A DNA stretch of 12,783 nucleotides from RYN-431 sp036388295 (GTDB lineage: Bacteria > Planctomycetota > Phycisphaerae > Tepidisphaerales > Tepidisphaeraceae): positions 1 through 12,783 of the forward strand of contig DASVSC010000244.1 in assembly GCA_036388295.1 (NCBI GenBank). The letters run 5' to 3'. Under the pieces are notes generated by a model that saw only the letters and a list, made by a program, of their open reading frames with translations, searched no databases and was not told the DNA's origin. The position numbers and the translations under genes were made by a program. Below, one piece after another: positions 1 to 7,556 of the stretch (positions are counted from its first letter, which is position 1; each line of letters opens with the position of its first letter).

Positions 1-1414
1 CTGCGACGAAGGGGCCAAACTCATCGTCACCGTCGACTGCGGCATCACCGCGATCGACCCGATCCGCGTCGCCCGCGAACGCGGCGTCGATGTCGTGGTG
101 ACGGACCATCACGAATGGAAAGAACGACCGGCCGACGAAGCCGATAGTGCCAGCGGGGCCCCGGGCCCAATGCCTTTTCTTCCCGCCGCCAATCACATCG
201 TCCACCCGCGCCTGCCCGGCGGCAGCTATCCCAACGAACACCTCTGTGGCGCGGGCGTGGCGTTCAAGCTCGCCTGGGGCGTCGGCCAGGCGATGGCGGG
301 GGGCGGGCGGGTGCCGGCGGTGTTGAAGGACTTTCTCGTCGAGGCGATGGCGCTGGCGGCGCTCGGCACGATCGCCGACGTGGTGCCGCTGGTCGGCGAG
401 AACCGTATCCTCGCCCACTTCGGCCTCGGCGGGCTGAAGAACACAAAACTCGTCGGCCTGCGCGCCCTGATCGACTCGGCCGATTTGACGAGCAAGAAAA
501 TCGATTCCTATCACGTCGGCTTCCTGCTCGCCCCGCGTTTAAACGCCGCCGGCCGGATGGGTCACGCGCGGCTGGCCGTCGAAATGCTGACGACCGCGAC
601 GGAGCAGCGCGCCAGCGACATCGCGACCTATCTGGAACAGCAGAACCGCCAGCGGCAGCTGACGGAAAAGTCGATCCTGGACGCGGCCCTGTCGCAGGTG
701 GACGAACTGAAGCTGGCCGACGCGCGGGCGATCGTCGTCGGCGCGGTCGGCTGGCACCCGGGCGTGATCGGCATTGTCGCCAGCCGTCTGGTCGACCGCT
801 TCCACCGCCCGAGCGTGGTCGTGGCGATGGACACGATGGACGAAGGCGGCCTCGGCCACGGCAGCGGGCGCAGCATCGACGGGTTCCACTTGTCCAAAGC
901 CCTCGCGACCGTCGGCCATCTGCTGGAAAGCCATGGCGGCCACGAGATGGCGGCGGGGCTGAAGGTGAAATGCGCGAACTTCGGCGAGTTCCGTGACGCC
1001 TTCGCGGCCTGCGCCGGCGAATCGATCGACGAAGCCGCCCTCGTCCCGCGGTTGCGCATCGACGCCGACGCCGAGCTGGCGATGATCGACGAAAGCCTGG
1101 TCGGCGACTTCGCCCGCCTCGGCCCGTTCGGCCGCGGCAACCCGAAGCCGCTCTTGCGCTGCCGCGATTTGGTGCTGACCGCGCCGCCCCGCCGCATCGG
1201 CAAGACGGGCGATCATCTGACGCTGCAGGTGAAAAGCGGCGGGCGATCCGGGGGCGGCCGCCCGATGAAAGCGATCGCTTTCGGTGCCGGCGACTGGGCC
1301 GACAAGCTGCAAGAAGGCGACACCGTCCACCTCTGCGTGCAACCGACGATCAACGAGTTCAACGGGTACCGGAACGTGGAGCTGGAGGTCAAAGACCTTC
1401 AACGGGCCGATTAA
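1..1414 (+). CDS. recJ: Single-stranded-DNA-specific exonuclease RecJ, C-terminal part (5' end outside window)
   Basis: RecJ is a 5'-3' single-strand DNA exonuclease of the DHH phosphoesterase family, used in recombination and mismatch/base excision repair. The frame is open from base 2, so the gene enters from outside and about 470 residues are visible. In order: a VTVDCGI strand, the catalytic VTDHH motif (near 95-109), IVHPRLPG, GTIADVVPL (near 365), LAPRLNAAGRMG, then the DHHA1 region with HGSGRS and GGHEMAAG (near 935-960), and a C-terminal OB-like segment ending at a TAA stop. These motifs in this order are diagnostic. Between the DHH motif and IVHPRL there is an extra Ala/Pro/Asp-rich stretch of about 20 residues, encoded by a GC-palindromic tract (see findings). 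The gene converges on the lipoprotein gene, with 49 bases between them. Confidence 0.96.
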   Translation, partial: CDEGAKLIVTVDCGITAIDPIRVARERGVDVVVTDHHEWKERPADEADSASGAPGPMPFLPAANHIVHPRLPGGSYPNEHLCGAGVAFKLAWGVGQAMAGGGRVPAVLKDFLVEAMALAALGTIADVVPLVGENRILAHFGLGGLKNTKLVGLRALIDSADLTSKKIDSYHVGFLLAPRLNAAGRMGHARLAVEMLTTATEQRASDIATYLEQQNRQRQLTEKSILDAALSQVDELKLADARAIVVGAVGWHPGVIGIVASRLVDRFHRPSVVVAMDTMDEGGLGHGSGRSIDGFHLSKALATVGHLLESHGGHEMAAGLKVKCANFGEFRDAFAACAGESIDEAALVPRLRIDADAELAMIDESLVGDFARLGPFGRGNPKPLLRCRDLVLTAPPRRIGKTGDHLTLQVKSGGRSGGGRPMKAIAFGAGDWADKLQEGDTVHLCVQPTINEFNGYRNVELEVKDLQRAD

Positions 1415-1463
1415 TGCCTAATCGCCAGGTATCGGCACCGCCGTACATGCGGCCTCGCAGATT

Positions 1464-2093
1464 TTAACCCGCAAAGCCCATGTCGGCGACAACTTGCTGA
1501 AGGTCGTCCAGCAAGCGAGCCGAGCGGTCGTGTACGTTTCCGGTGTGTACCTTGGTACCCACCGGCCACTCTTGGTTTGAGATCACATACAAGAAGCCAT
1601 TCTTAAATAGCAGGAGAACGCCCCGCTTCGATTCGAAGCGGCGGCCGGTGCTTGCGTCGGCCAATGTCGAGCCATTCGGAATGTTGACCATCGCATAGAG
1701 TGCGGGGCCCGCAGCCGTTGTCACGTGCCCGCGATCCAGTATTGATGCCTCTGGGGAAACGGCCCAGAACAGGTCGTTGAACACAGTCCTGTCGAAGAGA
1801 CTGTCGAGTGTCGAGGGGAGTTGATCTGCTGCCAACAATGGCATCATGTCCGCCGGCCACCGCTCACTCTCGATTCGCAGCAACCGGCCTAAGTCGTCCG
1901 AAAACAGGACTTCAGAGGAATCCGAGTCAGACCGTTGCTGCACCCGAGCGCCGGGACGGGCCAACGCGGGAACGAGACACGTGAAGTTTCCAAGGCCGGA
2001 TCGATAAGTCGTCCCCGTCATCGGCGGCTCAGGCTGTCTCCCGGCACAACCCCCGACGATCACGGCGATGATGAGGATCAGGAAGGGCCGCAC
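1464..2093 (-). CDS. Putative lipoprotein of unknown function
   Basis: About 209 residues from a GTG start at 2093. I chose this start because it directly precedes a lipoprotein signal: a charged VRP start, a hydrophobic run (FLILIIAVIV) and a lipobox ending GGC, with the acylated Cys near residue 16. The mature part contains a long hydrophilic region with short beta-like segments (RGVLLLFKNGFLYVISNQ near residue 157) and no catalytic motif that I recognise. I see no good ribosome binding site before the GTG; the frame stays open far upstream, but that extension overlaps the divergent UPF0316 gene antisense and is not credible. It is probably an envelope-anchored protein; I cannot assign a function. 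Confidence 0.7.
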   Translation of the reverse strand: MRPFLILIIAVIVGGCAGRQPEPPMTGTTYRSGLGNFTCLVPALARPGARVQQRSDSDSSEVLFSDDLGRLLRIESERWPADMMPLLAADQLPSTLDSLFDRTVFNDLFWAVSPEASILDRGHVTTAAGPALYAMVNIPNGSTLADASTGRRFESKRGVLLLFKNGFLYVISNQEWPVGTKVHTGNVHDRSARLLDDLQQVVADMGFAG

Positions 2094-2204
2094 AGCGTAC
2101 GAATCATAAACCGCGAGACGGCCTTTCGGAAACCGCCGTCGGAATCGACGGATTACGCTTAATTCGCCTTCGTGGTTCGGCCGAAAAGAGCTAAACAGCC
2201 TTCG

Positions 2205-2738
2205 ATGATGGAACTCTACCTCGGCGCACTGCTCATCTTCTGCCTCCGCATCGGCGACGTTAGCGCGGCGACGCTGCGGGTCATCTTCCTCGTCAACGGC
2301 CGCCGCGGGCCGGCGACGCTGCTGGCGTTTTTGGAATCGGCCATCTGGATCACCGCCATCAGCCGCGTGTTCGGCCATCTCGACCAGTGGCAGAACATGG
2401 TCGGCTATGCCTGCGGCTACGCGGCGGGCACGCTGGTGGGCATCAGCCTCGACCAGTTCATCGGCATCGGCAAGGCCGTCGTGCGCATTATCACGCGCGA
2501 CCCCGGTTTGCACCTGCGCGACCGTTTAGCCGACGAAGGTTTCGGCGTGACGATGTTCATGGGCGAAGGCGTCAACGGGCCGGTGCAGGAACTGATCGTC
2601 GTCATCCCACGCCGGCGGCGCAAGGCGCTGGTGAAACACGTGCACCAGATCGACCCGACGGCGTTCATCACCGTCGAAAGCGTGGCCGCGACGTACGGCG
2701 GCTACAACGCACGGCCGGTGCGGGATCACAACAAATAG
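2205..2738 (+). CDS. UPF0316-type membrane protein (DUF5698/DUF2179)
   Basis: About 177 residues. The N-terminal half is a small membrane domain with three hydrophobic segments: LYLGALLIFCLRIGDV, then ATLLAFLESAIWITAIS, then GYACGYAAGTLVGISLDQFIG. The C-terminal half is a soluble alpha/beta DUF2179 domain (VRIITRDPGLHLRDRL through VIPRRRRKALVKHVHQIDP and FITVESV). This arrangement matches the UPF0316/YebE-type family, whose biochemical role is unknown. I chose the ATG at 2205; a second ATG follows at once at 2208 and an in-frame GTG lies at 2172, and none has a strong Shine-Dalgarno sequence. It is transcribed divergently from the lipoprotein gene and ends seven bases before a large inverted repeat that may act as its terminator. 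Confidence 0.85.
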   Translation: MMELYLGALLIFCLRIGDVSAATLRVIFLVNGRRGPATLLAFLESAIWITAISRVFGHLDQWQNMVGYACGYAAGTLVGISLDQFIGIGKAVVRIITRDPGLHLRDRLADEGFGVTMFMGEGVNGPVQELIVVIPRRRRKALVKHVHQIDPTAFITVESVAATYGGYNARPVRDHNK

Positions 2739-2744
2739 GAAATA

Positions 2745-2845
2745 GCAGATTCACCACGGAGGCACGGAGGCACGGAGGCACGGAGTAATCAGAAAGCAAT
2801 GCCTCTTCTCCTCTCCGTGTCTCCGTGCCTCCGTGGTGAATCTGC
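2745..2845. repeat. Long inverted repeat of CACGGAGG units; likely bidirectional terminator
   Basis: The left arm begins GCAGATTCACCACGGAGG at 2745 and continues as four 8-9 base repeats of GGCACGGA to 2785. The right arm, 2813-2845, is its reverse complement over 33 bases with a single mismatch. The loop is about 30 bases. It lies between two convergent genes (stops at 2738 and 2874), so RNA from either strand would form the same long hairpin. The short-unit composition resembles a repeat class widespread in environmental bacterial genomes. Confidence 0.85.
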
Positions 2846-2873
2846 TTCGGACGGATCGCCGTGCCGCGGGCGT

Positions 2874-3314
2874 CTATGCACTCTTTGGGCTTTTCTTCAC
2901 ACGGATAGGGCGAGCGGTCGCGTTCAGGGCCACCGCGGCGCGGACGAGTGCCTGGAACGCCTTTGCATTGATCGTGTCGCCTTCGTGAAGGTCGATGGCA
3001 CGCCGGGTGTTGCCGTCGAGGCTGGCGTTGAAAAGGCGCGACGGGTCGGGAAGGGCGGCGCCCTTGGCGAAGGTCAGCTTCACGGCGTTCTGGTACGTCT
3101 CGCCGGTGCAGATCATGCCGCCGTGCGACCACACGGGCACGCCTCGCCACTTCCATTCCTCGACTACGTCAGGGTCGGCCTGCCGGATGAGCGTCCGCAC
3201 GCGGGCGAGCGTCTGGCCACGCCAGTCGCTCAGTGCTTTGATTCGCGCGTCGATCAATTCCGACGGAGAATCGGCCGTTGGCGCATCGTTCGTGTCGTTC
3301 GTCGTCTTCTTCAT
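2874..3314 (-). CDS. DUF1801 domain protein
   Basis: 146 residues from an ATG at 3314, preceded by a GGTGA ribosome binding site six bases upstream. The sequence has the DUF1801 fold features: LSDWRGQTLARVRTLIRQADPDVVEEWKWRGVPVW, then GGMICTGETYQNAVKLTF followed by KGAALPDP, and a C-terminal helix (INAKAFQALVRAAVAL). Family members are small cytoplasmic proteins of unclear biochemical function, often found with AHSA1/SRPBCC proteins, as here. It is the last gene of a three-gene minus-strand cluster, 44 bases after the second DUF1801 gene. Confidence 0.88.
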   Translation of the reverse strand: MKKTTNDTNDAPTADSPSELIDARIKALSDWRGQTLARVRTLIRQADPDVVEEWKWRGVPVWSHGGMICTGETYQNAVKLTFAKGAALPDPSRLFNASLDGNTRRAIDLHEGDTINAKAFQALVRAAVALNATARPIRVKKSPKSA

Positions 3315-3358
3315 CGTGGTTCACCTGGCGCGTGAGATCGTCCGCCTGCACCGCCGCG

Positions 3359-3832
3359 CTAGAACAAAGGTTCACCGGGCTGTTCCGAGGCCTGCTTGAT
3401 CCAGCCTGCGATGAGGGCCTCATCGAACGGCGCGTCCGCGTAGAGGTCGAGGTAGCGCACGTCCTGGTGCTTCGATTCGCCCGGCGGCAGCGGACGCAGC
3501 GACGCGCCTTTCAGGAACGTCACCTTGACGTACTTGGTGAAGCAATGGAAGCCGAGAAACCACCCCTGGCCCTCGACACCATAGAAGGGCGTGTTCCACC
3601 GCACGGCCTTCTGCACGCCGGGCACGCTGCGCACGATCATCGCGTCCAGGCGACGGCCGATGTCCCCTTTCCACCCCGGCATGGCCGCGAGGTACGCCTG
3701 CACCGGCGCGTCGCCGTCGCCCTTGGCGATCTGCGGGTTGCCGCCGGAAAGGAGCTTCGGTTCCCCGGCGGCGGGCGTGGGAACGGCCTTCTTGGCGACT
3801 CGGGTCGACTTCTTAAGCGTCTTGTTCTCCAT
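3359..3832 (-). CDS. DUF1801 domain protein with basic N-terminal tail
   Basis: 157 residues from an ATG at 3832 with a strong GGAGGA site six bases upstream. The first ~35 residues are Lys/Ala/Pro-rich and probably disordered. The DUF1801 domain follows: VQAYLAAMPGW, a helix with RRLDAMIVRSVPGVQKAVRWNTPFYG, then GWFLGFHCFTKYVKVTF and LKGASLRPLPPGESKH, and a final helix (LIAGWIKQASEQPG). It is a paralogue-like neighbour of the next gene downstream but belongs to a different subgroup. Spacing of 44 and 47 bases to its neighbours suggests one transcript. The molecular function of the family is unknown. Confidence 0.9.
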   Translation of the reverse strand: MENKTLKKSTRVAKKAVPTPAAGEPKLLSGGNPQIAKGDGDAPVQAYLAAMPGWKGDIGRRLDAMIVRSVPGVQKAVRWNTPFYGVEGQGWFLGFHCFTKYVKVTFLKGASLRPLPPGESKHQDVRYLDLYADAPFDEALIAGWIKQASEQPGEPLF

Positions 3833-3879
3833 CGCGTTTCCTCCAATATTCTGATCGCGGGCGACTCGGCGGATTACCC

Positions 3880-4373
3880 TCAGAAACGTTCGCCCGCCAG
3901 CAGTGCTTCCAGCCGGTCGAGGTTCTGCTCATTGGCCGGTCCGACAATCGGGCGCAGTTTCGCCGCCATCTCAGGGCTTTCGAACGCCTGGACCCAAACC
4001 AGATGGGTTTGATCATCGTCGGCTTTCCCACGTCGCTCGGCCAGCGTCACGGTCAGTTTAAACCATGGCCGGAAGACGTGCTCGATCACGATCCGCGTGT
4101 CAGGCTGAATCTCGCGGAAGACGCTTTCATTGGGGTAGTCAGCGCCATTCGGGCCGTGCATTACGAAAACCCAGCGGCCGCCGGGTGTGAAGTCGAATTG
4201 CTCGAACGTGTTCGTAAACCCCTTCGGCCCCACCATCGGGCCAGCCGGTCCGGCTGTTCGAACGCGGCGAACACCCGCCGCGGGCTGGCGGACAAAACGC
4301 GCTCCGTGCGGATGGCGGCGTCCGGGTGTTTTTCATCACGTAAGGCGGGCCTTGTCCGATTCACAGGCCGCAC
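3880..4373 (-). pseudogene. AHSA1/SRPBCC family protein, interrupted by frameshift
   Basis: Two frames together make one START-like AHSA1/SRPBCC protein. The N-terminal frame (from about 4373) reads AAIRTERVLSASPRRVFAAF then EQPDRLARWWG. The C-terminal frame continues GPKGFTNTFEQFDFTPGGRW, VMHGPNGADYPNESVF, and ends NEQNLDRLEALLAGERF. The junction is at a TGGTGGGGCCG tract near 4240. One extra G would restore a continuous WWGPKGF, which is the family's usual sequence at this point. A natural start (ATG then an A-run, near 4340) would also need one extra A to enter the N-terminal frame; otherwise a GTG at 4373 begins it. It is the first gene of the DUF1801 cluster. The break is either a real inactivation or base-calling errors in homopolymers. 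Confidence 0.8.
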
Positions 4374-4455
4374 AAACTTCTTTCTGCGGCCGCGTGTAAT
4401 GTCCGGCCGTTGAGCACGTTACTATTGTTGTCAGCTCACGCACATTCACCATCAC

Positions 4456-4468
4456 GGAGTCAGCCATT
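4456..4468 (+). promoter_or_regulatory. Ribosome binding site with AUU start codon
   Basis: GGAG (4456-4459) is followed after six bases by ATT at 4466, in frame with the downstream protein. No ATG, GTG or TTG lies in this frame between 4409 and 4541. The ATT start is the only option with ideal spacing that also keeps the conserved SLEARRLM motif inside the protein. Confidence 0.55.
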
Positions 4469-6292
4469 CATCAGCGTCAAAAGCCGTATCGTTCGCCCGC
4501 CTCTGCCGGCCATGTTCAGTCGCTCGAAGCCCGGCGGCTGATGAGCTTCACGCCGATCGGCGGCGAAACCATGTTAAACGGCAACGGGCCGCTGGCGAGC
4601 TACGACGTGGCCGTCGCCGGCAACGGCGTCGCCTACGTCGCGGCCGTGAACACCGTGCGCAGCCCGTCGCTGGGCCGTGACGTAGGCGTGTTGAGCGTGC
4701 AGAAGTACGACCAGCGCGGCCGGCCGCTGGGCGCGCCGGCGGTGATCAGCCGGTACGTCCACCTGAACGCGCCAGTCGCGGTCGACGCCAACGCGGCCGG
4801 GCAGGCGGTCATCGCCTACGTCGAAGGGCGCGGGTCGTCTGAGGTGTTAATCGTCCGCCGGCTCGACACCCTCGGGAGCGGCGGGGCCGAGGACCCGGGC
4901 ACGCGCCTTTTCACGTTACCCGCCAAGACGGGGTTCGAGCGGTTTCGCTCCTCGTTCGGCGGTGTGGCCGTCTCCATGGCTGACAACGGCGGGTATTTCG
5001 TCGCCCACCGTGACGCCGACCCGCGCGACATCCTGGTGCAGTACCGCAGCCCGACGAACAGCACGACCGTGATCAACGCCCTGGACAACGTGACCGCTTC
5101 GTACGACGAACTCGAGAACTTCGACCTTTCCGCCCGGCCTGACGGCAGCGGCGCGGTGTTCGCCGCCGGCGTCAACGACGCCGGCGGCGGGCAGACCCTC
5201 TACGGCAGCGTGAGCACCACCGCAAAGGTCGGCAACGCCCGACGCATAGCGAGCACCCGCACCGACACCGCACAGCCCGCTGTGGCCGTGACCGGCAACA
5301 ACGCGTTCGTCATCGCCTACCAGGACGCGGCGCGGGAGGATTCGGGCGGCACCCTGGTCACACAACGCTACGACGTGGCGGGGAACGCCGTGGGGGCGCG
5401 AATCACGCAAGACACTCGGCCGGACGGGGTCGATTTTTTGGATGCCGGTACCCCGACCGTCGCCGCCACTGCGGACGGCGGGTTCGTCGTCGCCTACCTA
5501 CAAGGCGCGTTCTTCGACAAAAACGATCCGAAACGTGACGTCTCTACCCTGTTGACGCAGCGCTACGCCCCCGACGGCACGAGCGACGACAGCGGTGCGG
5601 TCACGCTCGACAACGCCGCGGCCGCCGAAACGGGCGAACGCTTCGGTTCGCCCGTGATCGACGTCGACGCCTACGGCAACGCCTCCGTCCTCTACGGCCG
5701 GTCCCCCGATCGAGCCGAACCATCGGACCTCGTCCTGCGCCGCCTGACCAGCGGCATTCTCGTCGACCGCCGGGAGGTGTACGTCGTCGGCACCGGCGGC
5801 GACGACGTGATCCGCGTCGAGGAAGCCGCGGGCGTCAACGGACGCGTGCGCGTCAGCGTCAACGGCCAGTCGCGACGCCTGCCGGCCACACACGTCGCCG
5901 CCGTCACGGCCGTCGGCCTGGGTGGCGACGACCGCATCGACGTGCTGCGCGCCGTGCCCGCCACGCTCCGCGGCGGCGCCGGCCGCGACACGCTGCTCGG
6001 GTCGGCCGGCACCGACCTGATCCGCGGCGACAGCGGCGACGACCGCCTCTACGGCAACGACGGCGACGACACCCTCGACGGCGGCGAAGGCAACGACTTC
6101 CTCCGCGGCGGCCTTGGCGACGACGCCCTCACCGGCAGCGCCGGCCGCGACACGCTCTACGGCGACGCCGGCCGCGACGCCCTCAACGGCGGCCCCGGCT
6201 TCGACCGCCTCTTCGGCGGCCCTGACACCGACACCGGCCGCAGCAGCGGAGAGGACATTCTCGACGCCATTGAGACGATCGTGCGCCGTTAA
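4466..6292 (+). CDS. Large secreted-type protein with C-terminal RTX calcium-binding repeats
   Basis: About 608 residues if started at the ATT at 4466; the first ATG, at 4541, would cut away the N-terminal QSLEARRLM. That segment resembles the LEPR-XLL motif at the start of many planctomycete surface proteins. The middle 400 residues hold repeated beta-strand units (VAVTGNNAFVIAYQDAA, VAATADGGFVVAYLQGAF), consistent with a beta-propeller-like region. From about residue 460 come glycine/aspartate nonapeptides of the hemolysin type, such as LRGGAGRDTLLGSAGTD, YGNDGDDTLDGGEGND and YGDAGRDALNGGPGFD, roughly nine in a row. These form Ca2+-binding parallel beta-rolls in RTX proteins. No type I secretion genes are visible here. 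It is likely extracellular or cell-surface; its ligand is unknown. Confidence 0.88.
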   Translation: MHQRQKPYRSPASAGHVQSLEARRLMSFTPIGGETMLNGNGPLASYDVAVAGNGVAYVAAVNTVRSPSLGRDVGVLSVQKYDQRGRPLGAPAVISRYVHLNAPVAVDANAAGQAVIAYVEGRGSSEVLIVRRLDTLGSGGAEDPGTRLFTLPAKTGFERFRSSFGGVAVSMADNGGYFVAHRDADPRDILVQYRSPTNSTTVINALDNVTASYDELENFDLSARPDGSGAVFAAGVNDAGGGQTLYGSVSTTAKVGNARRIASTRTDTAQPAVAVTGNNAFVIAYQDAAREDSGGTLVTQRYDVAGNAVGARITQDTRPDGVDFLDAGTPTVAATADGGFVVAYLQGAFFDKNDPKRDVSTLLTQRYAPDGTSDDSGAVTLDNAAAAETGERFGSPVIDVDAYGNASVLYGRSPDRAEPSDLVLRRLTSGILVDRREVYVVGTGGDDVIRVEEAAGVNGRVRVSVNGQSRRLPATHVAAVTAVGLGGDDRIDVLRAVPATLRGGAGRDTLLGSAGTDLIRGDSGDDRLYGNDGDDTLDGGEGNDFLRGGLGDDALTGSAGRDTLYGDAGRDALNGGPGFDRLFGGPDTDTGRSSGEDILDAIETIVRR

Positions 6293-6635
6293 CCCGCAAC
6301 GTCGTTCCGTACGCCGGCACGGCCGAAATCCCGGTGGAAGGTGGCGGTTCACTGCCTGCCAGTGCTGTAGGGTCCGCACTGCGGACCATTCTGCTTCAAA
6401 AGGTCCGCGGTGCGGACCCTACAAAACTCTGTAAATTCTTTCGCCGTTGTTCATGCGGTTCTTCCGACCGTATGACGAGACACGGCTACCCTTTGTAGTG
6501 TGCGGTGAATTGTACACTACGGAACCGCCGGTTGAGGGAGGCGGATCACTGCCTGCTAGTCTCATAGGTGGGCCGTGCCCACTAAGGAACGCAAAGTTTA
6601 TGGCATAAAAAGACGTTGGGCAGCGCAAGCTCTGA
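6293..6635. other. Gene-free region made of nested short repeats
   Basis: I see no credible gene here. A 33-base unit beginning CCGGT and ending CTGCCTGCCAGT (6331-6363) recurs at 6528-6560 with 28 of 33 bases identical. Each copy is followed by a different palindrome: the GGTCCGCA element at 6361-6428, or a GTGGGC/GCCCAC hairpin at 6565-6584. The second copy is preceded by a further stem-loop (GTAGTGT 6495-6501 with ACACTAC 6514-6520). The layout suggests repeats that inserted next to, or into, one another. Confidence 0.7.
6361..6428. repeat. MITE/REP-like element, copy 1 (full, 68 bp)
   Basis: It runs from AGTGCTGTAGGGTCCGCA to TGCGGACCCTACAAAACT. The ends are 18-base inverted repeats with two mismatches. 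Inside are two GGTCCGC palindromes separated by CATTCTGCTTCAAAA, like a two-unit BIME. No clear target duplication is seen. Confidence 0.8.
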
Positions 6636-7418
6636 TCACTGACGCATGTAGTAAACGGTGTCATAATCTGGGTCAACATCCAGCATCGGAGTTTGTCTGA
6701 AAGTAGACGCGCTAAAATCAATAGTGTCGCGACCGTCGCCAGAAATCACTGACGTAGATCTACGAAAGATTGCGTCAATCAGCTTGATCCGATCGTCGCC
6801 GGCGGCCGTTGAAATCGCAACTGTATTGATGACACGAAGCCCCTTTGAATACAGTTCCAGCACGCCAGATGTCTTGACGACTTGTAATTTCCCGCCGATG
6901 TTGACGCCTGTTTCAACGCCGAAAACGTCTTGTGACTGAAATCTTATCGAATCGTTACCCGAGTTTGCCAGCACTGATAGGTTTCCTCGAGTCGTCGTAC
7001 CGCCTTGAAATGTTGCTAAATCGTCTCCATCGCCAGTTGTCAGAGCAGTTGTCGGTAATTCCTCCGAAAAATCAGTTGCGTCGTCACCGCTGCCTAGGTC
7101 GATTCGAAGGGCAGTTACATTCGATAACTGCCCGACCACTAATGTATCTTGACCACCGACAAGGGACACTTCGAGTGCTTTGCCGGTCGAGTTCAGCAGC
7201 AGTGAACGACGACGTTGCAGGACGCCATCGACTTCGAATCTTGTTGACCGATTCCGCGATTCGATGGAAAGCAGGAAGCTATTGGAAATCCCTGACTCTA
7301 TATCTCCAACACTGAGATCATTTGTATTTCGGTTGCCAACAATGCGTATAACATTGTCTGTTGTCGTGACACGAACAGTACTCGTGCACATCGTCCGGGG
7401 CTCTAGATTTTCAATCAT
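6636..7418 (-). CDS. LEPR-motif beta-solenoid-like protein of unknown function
   Basis: 260 residues from an ATG at 7418 with GAGG seven bases upstream; a TTG two codons earlier is less likely. The protein opens MIENLEPRTM, the planctomycete LEPR-XLL-type N-terminal motif. The body is a series of short strands carrying Gly-Asp turns: LGSGDDATDF, TGDGDDLATF, NSGNDSIRF, AAGDDRIKL, SGDGRDTIDF. This resembles a degenerate RTX or beta-helix scaffold without canonical nonapeptides. It is probably exported. Its base composition is clearly lower in GC than the flanking genes, which suggests a separate origin. I do not recognise an enzymatic domain. Confidence 0.8.
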   Translation of the reverse strand: MIENLEPRTMCTSTVRVTTTDNVIRIVGNRNTNDLSVGDIESGISNSFLLSIESRNRSTRFEVDGVLQRRRSLLLNSTGKALEVSLVGGQDTLVVGQLSNVTALRIDLGSGDDATDFSEELPTTALTTGDGDDLATFQGGTTTRGNLSVLANSGNDSIRFQSQDVFGVETGVNIGGKLQVVKTSGVLELYSKGLRVINTVAISTAAGDDRIKLIDAIFRRSTSVISGDGRDTIDFSASTFRQTPMLDVDPDYDTVYYMRQ

Positions 7419-7472
7419 ACTCAATCCTCGAGGTACTCAGCTGACGATATCGACGGCAATGGCGGCAATGAG

Positions 7473-7509
7473 AGTGCTGTAGGGTCCGCACTGCGGACCC
7501 TACAAAACT
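7473..7509. repeat. MITE/REP-like element, copy 2 (short, 37 bp)
   Basis: It has the same ends as copy 1 (AGTGCTGTAG ... CTACAAAACT), but only one palindrome, GTAGGGTCCGCA/TGCGGACCCTAC, perfect apart from the central base. It corresponds to copy 1 minus 31 internal bases. It lies between two minus-strand genes. Confidence 0.8.
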
Positions 7510-7556
7510 TTCGGCTGTCGCTTACGAAAAAGACAACCGCTAAACAAAGCGAGATA

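Noticed and set aside
539..1402. 287-residue minus-strand frame inside recJ
   Set aside because: It is a shadow of the GC-rich recJ coding frame; recJ carries all the conserved motifs.
1464..2513. One 349-residue minus-strand protein covering the lipoprotein and more
   Set aside because: The N-terminal 140 residues are antisense to the UPF0316 gene, and a lipoprotein signal begins internally at 2093.
2874..4373. Toxin-antitoxin or defence system in the DUF1801/SRPBCC trio
   Set aside because: This gene combination is common in bacterial chromosomes and no toxin or nuclease motif is visible.
4374..4465. A sigma-70 promoter before the RTX gene
   Set aside because: TTGAGC and TATTGT are present near 4410-4430 but only eight bases apart, which is too close for a promoter.
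5498..6379. 293-residue minus-strand frame opposite the RTX repeats
   Set aside because: Its Val/Ala-Glu-Gly repeats are the complement of the Gly-Asp nonapeptides, not an independent gene.
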